14,097 bases of DNA, taken from Paracoccaceae bacterium. Lineage in GTDB: Bacteria; Pseudomonadota; Alphaproteobacteria; Rhodobacterales; Rhodobacteraceae. The stretch lies in the NCBI GenBank assembly GCA_016764835.1, contig JAESRD010000275.1, positions 1 through 14,097 of the forward strand, read 5' to 3'. The position numbers were made by a program, and so were the translations under genes. Shown here piece by piece: positions 1 through 6,406 of this stretch. The notes beneath the pieces were generated by a model. That model did no database searches. It had not been told where the DNA came from and worked only from the letters and a program-made list of their open reading frames with translations. How positions within the stretch are numbered: position 1 is the stretch's first letter; every line of letters starts with the position of its first letter.

Positions 1-401
1 GTGTGCCGCAGGCGGACCAAGAGAGAATTGCGGGTGAGATGATCAAGGCGCTCGGCATTGCCACACCAGATGCGGACAAACCCGTCGGTCAACTTTCTGG
101 CGGTAACCAGCAAAAAGTGGTGCTGGCGCGGGCCTTGGCCTCTCAGCCCCGTATCATGCTGCTTGATGAGCCGACGCGGGGCATCGATATTGGCGCGCAT
201 GCCGAGATCCTGACCCTGATCCGCAAGCTGTGTTCAGACGGCATGGCGTTGCTTGTCGCCTCATCTGAGCTAGATGAGGTCGTGTCCACATCAGACCGTG
301 TTGCCGTGTTGCGTGACCGCAAAAAAATTGGCCAGCTGGAGGGGGAAGAGATCACCAGAGACAAAATCGTGTCAATGATTGCGGGGCAGGGCGATGAGTG
401 A
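1..401 (+). CDS. ytfR: Sugar ABC transporter ATP-binding protein, YtfR/RbsA-like, C-terminal part (5' end outside window)
   Basis: This is the C-terminal end of the ATPase that powers a CUT2 (ribose/galactofuranose-type) sugar importer at the inner face of the cytoplasmic membrane. The reading frame is open from the left edge. Counting from the first in-frame codon at base 3, the ABC signature LSGGNQQKVVLAR lies at about residues 31-43 and a Walker B segment, IMLLDEPTRGID, at about 51-62. The usual switch histidine is replaced by the SSELDEV motif at 88-94. LSGGNQQK, EPTRGID and SSEL are hallmarks of the second nucleotide-binding domain in RbsA/MglA/YtfR proteins, which carry two fused domains of roughly 500 residues in total; the first domain must lie upstream. 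The gene overlaps the next permease by 8 bases (ATGAGTGA), indicating translational coupling. Naming it ytfR rests mainly on the two permeases that follow, which resemble YtfT and YjfF. Confidence 0.88.
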   Translation, partial: VPQADQERIAGEMIKALGIATPDADKPVGQLSGGNQQKVVLARALASQPRIMLLDEPTRGIDIGAHAEILTLIRKLCSDGMALLVASSELDEVVSTSDRVAVLRDRKKIGQLEGEEITRDKIVSMIAGQGDE

Positions 402-1404
402 GCTGTTAACCCGCATTCGCGGCTCCCGCGCAATTTGGCCGCTCCTGGCCCTCGTCGCTATCTTGATTGTTGACGGGTTCATCTCGCCCAATTTCTTTAA
501 CATTCGCATTGTTGAAGGCCGGCTCTTTGGCAATATAATCGACATATTTTACCGCGCTGTGCCGACGGCCTTGGTCGCCCTTGGCATGGCGCTGGTCATC
601 GGCACAAAGGGCATTGATCTGTCCGTTGGCGCGATTATCGCCATTGCTGGCGCTGTCATCGCTTGGCGGATCAAGGCAGGTGACCCGCATGGCCTGATCC
701 TGATCTGGTCGCTTCTGGTGGCCATGATTTGCGGTGGCTGGAACGGCTTTTTGGTTGCCGGCCTCGGCATTCAACCCATCATTGCCACGCTCATTCTCAT
801 GGTTTCGGGTCGCGGCGTCGGCATGCTGATCAACCTGCTCTATGGCGGCACCAATCCCAGCTTTGAAAGCGCCCTTTTGCAAGGGCTATCAACTGGCAGC
901 ATATGGCTGATCCCCACGCGGATTGTTCTTTTTGCCGTCATCTTCGCTGTGCTCTGGTTTGTGGTGCGCAAAACCGCGCTTGGGCTGTTTGTTGAAGCCA
1001 CGGGTGGCAATGCTGCTGCCTCGCAGCTCGCCGGGGTAAACGCCCGGATGATCACCTTTGCGGCCTATGCCATTTGCGGCCTTATGGCCGGTTGGGCCGG
1101 GATCATTTTGACCGCCGATATTCATACGTCAGATCCGGTGTCGGTTGGGCTATATATTGAGCTAGACGCAATCTTGGCCGTGGTTATTGGCGGCGGCTCA
1201 TTGGCGGGCGGGCGCATCTACCTTGGCATGACTGTCATCGGTGCGCTGGTGATCCAAGCGCTGACGACATCCATCCTTATCTCCGGTCTGCCGCCCGAAT
1301 ATAACCTTATTATCAAAGCGCTCGTGGTGCTGTTCGTGCTGACACTCCAGTCAGAAAATGCCCGCCGCGGTATCGCAAACCTCTTCACCAGGAGCGCAAA
1401 ATGA
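394..1404 (+). CDS. ytfT: Sugar ABC transporter permease, YtfT-like (CUT2 family)
   Basis: A 336-residue integral membrane permease, one half of the membrane channel of a CUT2 sugar importer. It shows the BPD_transp_2 pattern: a hydrophobic first helix at about residues 14-27, the family motif GIDLSVG at 73-79, IQPIIATLILMVSGRG at about 126-141, and a late ELDAILAVVIGGGSLAGG motif. The segment EGRLFGNIIDI and the overall length match E. coli YtfT, the galactofuranose transporter permease, as I remember that sequence. I chose ATG 394 rather than an upstream TTG at 379 because a GGGGCAGG purine-rich stretch sits just before ATG 394 and the 8-base overlap with the ATPase stop is a normal coupling geometry. 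The 3' end overlaps the next permease by ATGA. The substrate is likely a furanose or pyranose monosaccharide; galactofuranose is a family-based guess only. Confidence 0.92.
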   Translation: MSELLTRIRGSRAIWPLLALVAILIVDGFISPNFFNIRIVEGRLFGNIIDIFYRAVPTALVALGMALVIGTKGIDLSVGAIIAIAGAVIAWRIKAGDPHGLILIWSLLVAMICGGWNGFLVAGLGIQPIIATLILMVSGRGVGMLINLLYGGTNPSFESALLQGLSTGSIWLIPTRIVLFAVIFAVLWFVVRKTALGLFVEATGGNAAASQLAGVNARMITFAAYAICGLMAGWAGIILTADIHTSDPVSVGLYIELDAILAVVIGGGSLAGGRIYLGMTVIGALVIQALTTSILISGLPPEYNLIIKALVVLFVLTLQSENARRGIANLFTRSAK

Positions 1405-2363
1405 ACAGCAAATACCTGCCCCTTGCGGCAACAGTCGCCGTGTTCTTGTCGATCTTCCTGATCGGTGGTGCGCTGTATAACAACTTTCTGACCACACGGG
1501 TTTTTGGCAATATTCTCGCCGATAATTCCTTCATTATCATCGCTGCAATTGGGGCCACTTTCGTCATCTTGTCAGGTGGCATAGACCTGTCTGTTGGCTC
1601 CATGATCGGCTTTGTTGGCATCTCCATGGCGGTGCTCGACAGCCTCGGCTGGAACCCATTGGCCACGGCCGCGCTTCTTTTGCTTTTCGGCGTGCTCTTT
1701 GGTGCATTCCAAGGCTGGGTCATCGACGCGCTTGATATCCAACCCTTCATCGTCACCCTCGCCGGCCTGTTTTTGCTACGCGGCGCCTGCTTTATGGTCT
1801 CGCTGGACTCGGTGCCCATCCGCCATGATTGGGTTGATTTCTACACTGACATCAAAATCCACCTCCCCGGCAAAGGCGTATTGCGCTCGTCCGCCTTGGT
1901 TATGCTCCTCTCGCTCGTTATCGGCATATACGTCGCTCATTTCACGCGCTTTGGGACCAATGTCTATGCGGTCGGGGGCGACCGCGAATCCGCGCGGCTG
2001 ATGGGCGTCAATATCCGCCGCACCACAGTGAAAATCTACGCATTTGCTGGCTTTTATTCGGCGCTGGCCGGTGTGGTATATGCGTTCTACACCAAGTCCG
2101 GCTATCCGTTGGCTGGCTCAACGCTTGAACTCCAAGCTATTGCCGCCGTGGTTCTGGGCGGCACATTGCTCACTGGCGGCGTCGGTATGGTTGCAGGTAC
2201 GCTTTTTGGCGGCATGATACTTGGCCTGATATCCACGTTGATCATTTTCAACGGTTCGCTAAATTCTGCGTGGATTCTCATCAGTTCGGGTGTCTTGTTG
2301 TTTGCATTTGTCGTAATGCACCGTTTTCTCGTCAGCTCGTTTGACGTAAAGAGCAACGGCTGA
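1401..2363 (+). CDS. yjfF: Sugar ABC transporter permease, YjfF-like (CUT2 family)
   Basis: A 320-residue second permease of the same CUT2 importer; YtfT and YjfF act as a heterodimeric channel in the E. coli galactofuranose system. Visible motifs are TTRVFGNILADNSF at residues 31-44, GGIDLSVGS at 59-67, IQPFIVTLAGLFLLRG at 113-128, HFTRFGTNVYAVGG in the cytoplasmic loop and AVVLGGTLLTGGVG near the C-terminus. These match the E. coli YjfF pattern (TRV.NIL.DN, TRFG.QVYAIGG, VVIGGTLLSGGVG) as I recall it. The start has an AGGAG ribosome-binding site at 1390-1394, and its ATG overlaps the stop of the preceding gene by 4 bases. It ends 16 bases before the GntR gene, so the importer and regulator are probably co-transcribed. 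Nothing appears truncated or missing. Confidence 0.93.
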   Translation: MNSKYLPLAATVAVFLSIFLIGGALYNNFLTTRVFGNILADNSFIIIAAIGATFVILSGGIDLSVGSMIGFVGISMAVLDSLGWNPLATAALLLLFGVLFGAFQGWVIDALDIQPFIVTLAGLFLLRGACFMVSLDSVPIRHDWVDFYTDIKIHLPGKGVLRSSALVMLLSLVIGIYVAHFTRFGTNVYAVGGDRESARLMGVNIRRTTVKIYAFAGFYSALAGVVYAFYTKSGYPLAGSTLELQAIAAVVLGGTLLTGGVGMVAGTLFGGMILGLISTLIIFNGSLNSAWILISSGVLLFAFVVMHRFLVSSFDVKSNG

Positions 2364-2379
2364 CCTAAGGGACCGTGTT

Positions 2380-3129
2380 ATGAGTAACAATGCAGGCCGC
2401 GCCGCGCCGCGCCAAAACAACCCGCTCTATATTGAGCAGACAACCGCCGCCACCAGTCTTGCCAGCAAGATTGGCCGAGAGATTGTCGGCGGTGCGTTTA
2501 AAGAACAGGCTGTGCTGCCCAATGAAATTATCATGCGTGGTCGTTACAATGTGTCGCGCACCGCCCTGCGCGAGGCTTATTCAAAGCTGACCGCCAAGGG
2601 GTTGTTATTGCCACGGCCAAAAGTTGGCACGTGTATTCGCGGCCGCGAACATTGGAACATGCTCGACCAAGACGTGCTGTCTTGGCATTTGCAAACGCTG
2701 CCTGCCAGCGACATTGCCGCCGATCTCTATGAGCTGCGCAAGATGATAGAACCCGGTGCGGCTGAGCTGGCGGCATTGAAACGGACCGATGCCGACATTG
2801 ACCGGATTGATGCGGCTTTCGCCGATATGCGCGCTTTCTCGGGCAATGAGACAGATCTTGTTGACGCTGATTATGGGTTTCATGTCGCCATTCTTGAGGC
2901 GACGCATAACCCATTTATCAATGCTTTTAGTGCCTTGATCCGCGCGGCCATGATCTCAACATTTGAGCTGTCATGGCGCGGTGCGGAAATCATTAAAGAA
3001 ACCAGGCTAGAGCAACACGGCGCGGTGGCTGAGGCTATCCGGGCCAAAAACCCGCAATTGGCCAGTACCCGTATGGAGCGCTTGCTCGAAGATTCCATGC
3101 GCGACGTGGAAGAGGCGCTAAAACACTAG
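2380..3129 (+). CDS. GntR-family transcriptional regulator, FadR subfamily (FCD ligand-binding domain)
   Basis: A 249-residue one-component regulator. The N-terminal winged helix-turn-helix covers about residues 22-88, with the recognition region NVSRTALREAYSKLTAKGLL at 57-76 and the wing ending PKVGTCI. It is followed by an all-helical FCD domain from about 108 to 245. WNMLDQDVLSW (92-102) is a linker pattern I associate with DgoR-like sugar-acid regulators of this subfamily. Two expected FCD metal or acid ligands are visible, D164 and H168 (DADYGFHVAILEATHNP), and H213 (RLEQHGAVAEAI) is a third; I could not place the usual fourth ligand with confidence. FadR-type GntR proteins normally bind sugar acids or sugar phosphates and release DNA. 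An AAGGGA ribosome-binding site at 2367-2372 supports the ATG. It lies in the importer operon and is immediately upstream of the TGATCA boxes, so it is a candidate regulator of one or both operons. Confidence 0.9.
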   Translation: MSNNAGRAAPRQNNPLYIEQTTAATSLASKIGREIVGGAFKEQAVLPNEIIMRGRYNVSRTALREAYSKLTAKGLLLPRPKVGTCIRGREHWNMLDQDVLSWHLQTLPASDIAADLYELRKMIEPGAAELAALKRTDADIDRIDAAFADMRAFSGNETDLVDADYGFHVAILEATHNPFINAFSALIRAAMISTFELSWRGAEIIKETRLEQHGAVAEAIRAKNPQLASTRMERLLEDSMRDVEEALKH

Positions 3130-3152
3130 CTGGTGTGTTAAAACGCTCACAA

Positions 3153-3182
3153 ATGATCATAATTTTGCTTGATATTGATCAT
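3153..3182. promoter_or_regulatory. Candidate promoter-operator: two TGATCA palindromes 22 bases apart ahead of the DeoR operon
   Basis: The only gap between the GntR and DeoR genes (3130-3205) is visibly AT-rich compared with its surroundings. It holds ATGATCAT at 3153-3160 and TTGATCAT at 3175-3182, whose TGATCA cores are 22 bases apart, about two helical turns, so a dimer pair could bind one face. A CATAAT hexamer at 3158-3163 could serve as a -10 box overlapping the first palindrome, which would place the second just downstream of the start of transcription. The -35 region is weak. The arrangement suits repression by the flanking GntR or DeoR protein; which of the two is not shown by the sequence. 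Confidence 0.45.
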
Positions 3183-3205
3183 GTCGCTCTCTAAGGTAGG
3201 GTGTT

Positions 3206-3985
3206 ATGAAACATGATCGCGCCTCAGATATCCGCTCATTTTTGTTTGAACATGGCCTGACACCCGTGCAAAAACTGGCCGAAGCCGTCGGCACATCGCT
3301 CGCCACCCTGCGGCGTGATCTGGCCGTTCTAGAGGAAAAAGGCGTGATCGAGCGCATTCACGGGGCCGCCAAAATCGCCGAGAGTGCGGGTATTGAAGTC
3401 GCCTTCGCGCAACGTGAAACAACCCAAATATCCGCCAAGCGGGCCATTGCCACCGCCGCCCTGCCCATGGTCACCCCAGATACGGTGATCTTCCTTGATT
3501 CCAGCACCACCGTGCTGCAACTCGCCCGGCTGATCAAACTGTCAAACATGACGGTGACAGTTTTCACCAACAGCCTCGCCGTGGCGCATGAGCTGATGGC
3601 GGCGCCGCATATCGAGGTCAATATGCTGGGTGGCCGCACCCGGGCACAGAACCTGTCAGTCATCGGCCCACTGGCTGAGGCTATGCTCGAAGAGCTGTGG
3701 TTTCACTCGTTGTTTCTCGGTGCTGGCGCTATTAACGCGGCCCTGCAAGTGTCGAGCACTGACGCCGACGAGGCCCGGCTCAACGCTGTTATGGTGCGGC
3801 GCGCCGCCACGACCTGCATTATGGCCGATGCCAGCAAGTTTGACCGACAAGCAACTTATGCGGTCTGCGATCTTGGCCCGCAACATGTGCTGATTACTGA
3901 CAAGCACCCACCCGAAACCACCGGCACGGCTGGGAAACCACAGCTGATTATCGCCAACCGAAAGCAAAAAGAGGACAGGAAATGA
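3206..3985 (+). CDS. DeoR-family transcriptional repressor (AgaR/GlpR-like)
   Basis: A 259-residue repressor. The N-terminal DeoR helix-turn-helix spans about residues 5-57, with VQKLAEAVGTSLATLRRDL at 21-39 and the wing EEKGVIERIHGAA at 43-55. The C-terminal sugar-phosphate-sensing domain has the phosphate-binding DSSTT loop at 98-102, TNSL at 121-124, LGGRTR at 141-146, LGAGAIN at 171-177 and ADASKF at 207-212. DeoR proteins of this kind respond to phosphorylated sugars such as tagatose or galactosamine phosphates (AgaR) or glycerol 3-phosphate (GlpR). The start is supported by a TAGGG-type site at about 3196-3200. The gene ends in an ATGA overlap with the SIS gene, so it is the first gene of its own sugar-phosphate operon and probably represses it. 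DSSTT differs slightly from the more common DSGTT. Confidence 0.93.
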   Translation: MKHDRASDIRSFLFEHGLTPVQKLAEAVGTSLATLRRDLAVLEEKGVIERIHGAAKIAESAGIEVAFAQRETTQISAKRAIATAALPMVTPDTVIFLDSSTTVLQLARLIKLSNMTVTVFTNSLAVAHELMAAPHIEVNMLGGRTRAQNLSVIGPLAEAMLEELWFHSLFLGAGAINAALQVSSTDADEARLNAVMVRRAATTCIMADASKFDRQATYAVCDLGPQHVLITDKHPPETTGTAGKPQLIIANRKQKEDRK

Positions 3986-4944
3986 CCCCGACCGAATGCA
4001 GTATATTTGAACAGTTTGACTACTGGAACAAGGCAGCCATGCCCAGCCAACTCTCTGTAGATAAACGGCAAATCATCGTCATCGGCTGCGGCACATCCTA
4101 CAATCTGGCCCTGTCCGTCGCCGCCGTGCTAAGCGCGCAGGGCTACCGCGCCGCCGCCGTGCCTGCGGGCGAATGGCTCTTGCGCCCGACCAGCTATGTG
4201 CCGCAATCGGCGCTCAACAATGTGCAGGTCATTGCCCTGTCGCGCAGCGGCACCACGACCGAGACCGTGCAGGCCGCCGCCGCCAGCCAAGCTCGCGGCC
4301 AGCATGTCACCGGCATCACCTGCGACCCCGGCTCACCGCTTTGTGCTGTGTCTGACGTGGCTTTCGAATATGAGACCCACCCGGCAGAGGGTATCGTCAT
4401 GACCGCTTCGGCCAGCCTGATGCTGCTTGCTGGTTTTGCACTGGCCGGGCTAAAAATCGACGCGGCATTATCGGCCCAGGCCGCGGCCACGCTAAAGGCA
4501 CTCGATGCGGTGCCAGTGTCAGACTACGCCGACCGCACGCATTTTGTATTTCTTGGCGGCGGGCCTAATTACGGTGTCGCGCTTGAAGGCGCGCTCAAGC
4601 TGCAGGAGATGGCGATTTGCTTCACCCAAGGGTTCCACCCCGGCGAATATCGGCACGGCCCGATCAGCTTGGTTGATGAGCGAAGTGCGGCGATCATATT
4701 GTACCACCCAGACACCGCGGTGCAGGAAGCCAAGCTGGCGCAAGAGTTGCGCGACAAGGGTGCGTTTGTGGTTGGCATGGGCGGGCCAGGCGATGTAACT
4801 GTGCCGATGTCGGCTGCTGGCGCGCTGGTCGCAGCTGAGGTTTTGCCGGCTTTGCAGCTGCTTGGCGAACGCTACGCCGCCGCTCGCGGGATCGACACGC
4901 AAACACCGCGACACCTTACCAAAGTTGTCGTTCTGGAGGACTAG
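3982..4944 (+). CDS. SIS-domain sugar-phosphate isomerase/deaminase, AgaS/GlmS-isomerase-like
   Basis: A 320-residue cytoplasmic protein made of two SIS domains and lacking the glutaminase domain of GlmS. Domain 1 (about 28-160) has IGCGTSYN at 34-41 and the phosphate loop SRSGTTTETV at 87-96. Domain 2 (about 184-320) has LGGGPNYGVALEGALKLQEM at 191-210, GEYRHGP at 221-227 and a C-terminal LTKVVVLED. The ALEGALKLQE glutamate, the RHGP histidine (H225) and the C-terminal lysine (K314) occupy the places of the ring-opening and isomerase residues of GlmS. YRHGPISLVDE also resembles the FRHGPKSLVDDE segment I recall from AgaS, the galactosamine-6-phosphate deaminase/isomerase. The likely reaction is hexosamine 6-phosphate to ketose 6-phosphate plus ammonia, or a related deglycation as in FrlB/MocD. 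A GAGGA site at 3971-3975 and overlap with deoR favour translational coupling. Substrate is unproven. Confidence 0.85.
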   Translation: MTPTECSIFEQFDYWNKAAMPSQLSVDKRQIIVIGCGTSYNLALSVAAVLSAQGYRAAAVPAGEWLLRPTSYVPQSALNNVQVIALSRSGTTTETVQAAAASQARGQHVTGITCDPGSPLCAVSDVAFEYETHPAEGIVMTASASLMLLAGFALAGLKIDAALSAQAAATLKALDAVPVSDYADRTHFVFLGGGPNYGVALEGALKLQEMAICFTQGFHPGEYRHGPISLVDERSAAIILYHPDTAVQEAKLAQELRDKGAFVVGMGGPGDVTVPMSAAGALVAAEVLPALQLLGERYAAARGIDTQTPRHLTKVVVLED

Positions 4945-4946
4945 AA

Positions 4947-6248
4947 ATGGCTGTATCCGCAGCGCCACTGGCTGAATATTTTGGCCTTGTTGCCCAAGCG
5001 AATGCTGGGGAACATCACGGGCTGACATCAATTTGCAGCGCCCATCCGCTGGTTATTCGCGCCGCCTTTCAAGAGGCGCAAAACCGCACCGGCTGCGTGG
5101 TGATCGAGGCGACCTGCAATCAGGTAAACCAAGACGGCGGCTATACTGGCATGACGCCCAAAGCGTTTAAGGCTTTTGTGCTAGATGTCGCGCAAGAATG
5201 CGGTTTCGATGCCGGGCGGATATTGTTTGGCGGCGACCATCTGGGGCCAAATCCGTGGCGCAGTGGCTCGGCTGATGCGGCAATGGAAAAGGCGCTGGTC
5301 ATGGTGTTTGACTATGCCAAAGCGGGCTTCGGCAAGATCCATCTTGATGCCAGCATGTCCTGCCAAGATGACCCAGTGCCGTTGGCCGACGAGACTATTG
5401 CCAGCCGCGCCGCACTCCTGGCCCGCGCCGCCGAGGCCGGGGCCAAAGCGGGCGGTCATCCGCTGCCGGGCTACATTATCGGCACTGAAGTACCGGTGCC
5501 CGGTGGGGCCACCCATGCACTGAGCACGGTGGCGTTGACCAGGCCGAAAGACGCCGGACAAACCATTGCCCTGCACCGCGCTGCCTTTGCCAAGCTCGGC
5601 CTTGCTGACGTGCTTAGCCGCGTGGTTGATATTGTGGTGCAGCCGGGGGTCGAGTTCGGCCATAGCGATGTTATTCGTTTTGATAGCGGCGCGGCTCAGA
5701 GCCTGAGCCAGTGGCGCGCTGGCAAAGGCGTGGTGTTCGAGGCTCACTCGACCGATTACCAAACCGCAGAGGCGTTACGCGCCTTGGTCGGCGGCGGCTT
5801 TGCCATTTTGAAGGTTGGGCCGGGGCTGACTTTCGCGCTGCGTGAAGCGCTATATGCGCTGGACCAGATTGCTGCCGTTTTGGTGCCTGACTACGCGCCC
5901 GGCACGCTGGCCGAGGCGATGGAAAAGCTGATGCTTGCTGAGCCGGGTAATTGGCAAAGCTATTACAGCGGCAGTGACAGCAAATTGCAACGCCACTTTA
6001 GCTATAGTGATAGGATCCGCTACTATTGGGGGCGGCCGGTGGCAATTGCGGCGGTTGAACAGCTGATGCAGGCTCTTGAGGGCCGCGAAATACCTGAGAC
6101 GTTGATCAGCCAATATCTGCCGCGCTGCTATGATGACATTGCACAAAATGGGGCGGTGCTCTCAGCTGAGGACATTGTTATTGCGCATATAATCACTGCC
6201 ATTGCCCCCTATTCATATGCTTGCGACAGGGCTGCGACAAGGGCGTGA
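4947..6248 (+). CDS. GatZ/KbaZ-family protein: tagatose-bisphosphate aldolase accessory subunit or tagatose-6-phosphate 4-epimerase
   Basis: A 433-residue TIM-barrel protein of the GatZ/KbaZ family, close to the usual 420-430 residues. Family blocks are in order: IEATCNQVNQDGGYTGM at 53-69, GGDHLGPNPW at 95-104, HLDASMSCQDD at 132-142, GTEVPVPGG at 179-187, PGVEFG at 233-238, FEAHSTDYQ at 264-272, LKVGPGLTFA at 288-297 and FSYSDRIRYYW at 351-361. In E. coli, GatZ and KbaZ stabilise and activate the catalytic aldolase subunit GatY or KbaY. No GatY/KbaY and no PfkB-type tagatose-6-phosphate kinase is encoded here. Members of this family from Agrobacterium have, as I recall, been described as D-tagatose-6-phosphate 4-epimerases that act alone, and that role would fit a following step after the SIS enzyme. 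The start has GGAGGA at 4935-4940. The last codons hold an imperfect 11/12-base tandem repeat (6222-6244). Confidence 0.88.
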   Translation: MAVSAAPLAEYFGLVAQANAGEHHGLTSICSAHPLVIRAAFQEAQNRTGCVVIEATCNQVNQDGGYTGMTPKAFKAFVLDVAQECGFDAGRILFGGDHLGPNPWRSGSADAAMEKALVMVFDYAKAGFGKIHLDASMSCQDDPVPLADETIASRAALLARAAEAGAKAGGHPLPGYIIGTEVPVPGGATHALSTVALTRPKDAGQTIALHRAAFAKLGLADVLSRVVDIVVQPGVEFGHSDVIRFDSGAAQSLSQWRAGKGVVFEAHSTDYQTAEALRALVGGGFAILKVGPGLTFALREALYALDQIAAVLVPDYAPGTLAEAMEKLMLAEPGNWQSYYSGSDSKLQRHFSYSDRIRYYWGRPVAIAAVEQLMQALEGREIPETLISQYLPRCYDDIAQNGAVLSAEDIVIAHIITAIAPYSYACDRAATRA

Positions 6249-6311
6249 TTCTGGCTATTGGCGCGGATAATTTTCGCTGGCGTCAAATACTACGTAGGGT
6301 GAGTAATAACC

Positions 6312-6344
6312 TTGACATCGGGGCAGGAAGGCTGAAAGCATAAG
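6312..6344 (+). promoter_or_regulatory. Possible weak promoter upstream of the mannosidase gene
   Basis: The 158-base gap between the GatZ-like gene and the mannosidase start contains a perfect TTGACA at 6312-6317. A matching -10 is poor: AAAGCA falls at 17 bases and AAGCAT at 18, with CATAAG at 6339-6344 further away. A small inverted repeat, GCATA at 6338-6342 and TATGC at 6347-6351, overlaps the would-be -10, and an 8-base palindrome CTACGTAG lies at 6290-6297. The region could be an activator-dependent or repressed promoter, letting the mannosidase be expressed apart from the SIS/GatZ operon. There is no clear rho-independent terminator after the GatZ-like gene, so read-through is also possible. 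Confidence 0.25.
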
Positions 6345-6360
6345 GCTATGCGCCCCCTGA

Positions 6361-6388
6361 GCGGCCTTTCGGAATGCCGCGAAAGGAG
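6361..6388 (+). promoter_or_regulatory. Two mutually exclusive small hairpins around the Shine-Dalgarno-like AAAGGAG of the mannosidase leader
   Basis: CCTTTCG at 6365-6371 is perfectly complementary to CGAAAGG at 6380-6386 with an 8-base loop, burying most of the only strong Shine-Dalgarno-like sequence in the leader (AAAGGAG, 6382-6388). A competing stem pairs GCGGC at 6361-6365 with GCCGC at 6376-6380 and would leave AAAGGAG free. The arms share bases, so only one can form at a time. AAAGGAG is about 18 bases from ATG 6407, longer than usual, so its role in initiation is uncertain and the structure may be incidental. Confidence 0.25.
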
Positions 6389-6406
6389 CACCTGACCCGG
6401 AAAAAG

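Noticed and set aside
379..393. Upstream TTG start for the YtfT-like permease
   Set aside because: ATG 394 has a better placed purine-rich site and a normal 8-base overlap with the ATPase gene; the additional residues (MRGRA) add no recognisable sequence.
5181..5762. A 193-codon open frame on the minus strand inside the GatZ-like gene, and similar long antisense frames at 406-882 and 4519-5031
   Set aside because: They lie opposite strongly conserved coding sequence, have arginine/histidine/cysteine-rich low-information translations and no ribosome-binding site; they are by-products of GC-biased codon use.
6222..6244. Imperfect tandem repeat TGCGACAGGGC / TGCGACAAGGGC at the 3' end of the GatZ-like gene
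   Set aside because: It changes only the last few non-conserved residues and is probably a local slippage event; no wider function is supported.
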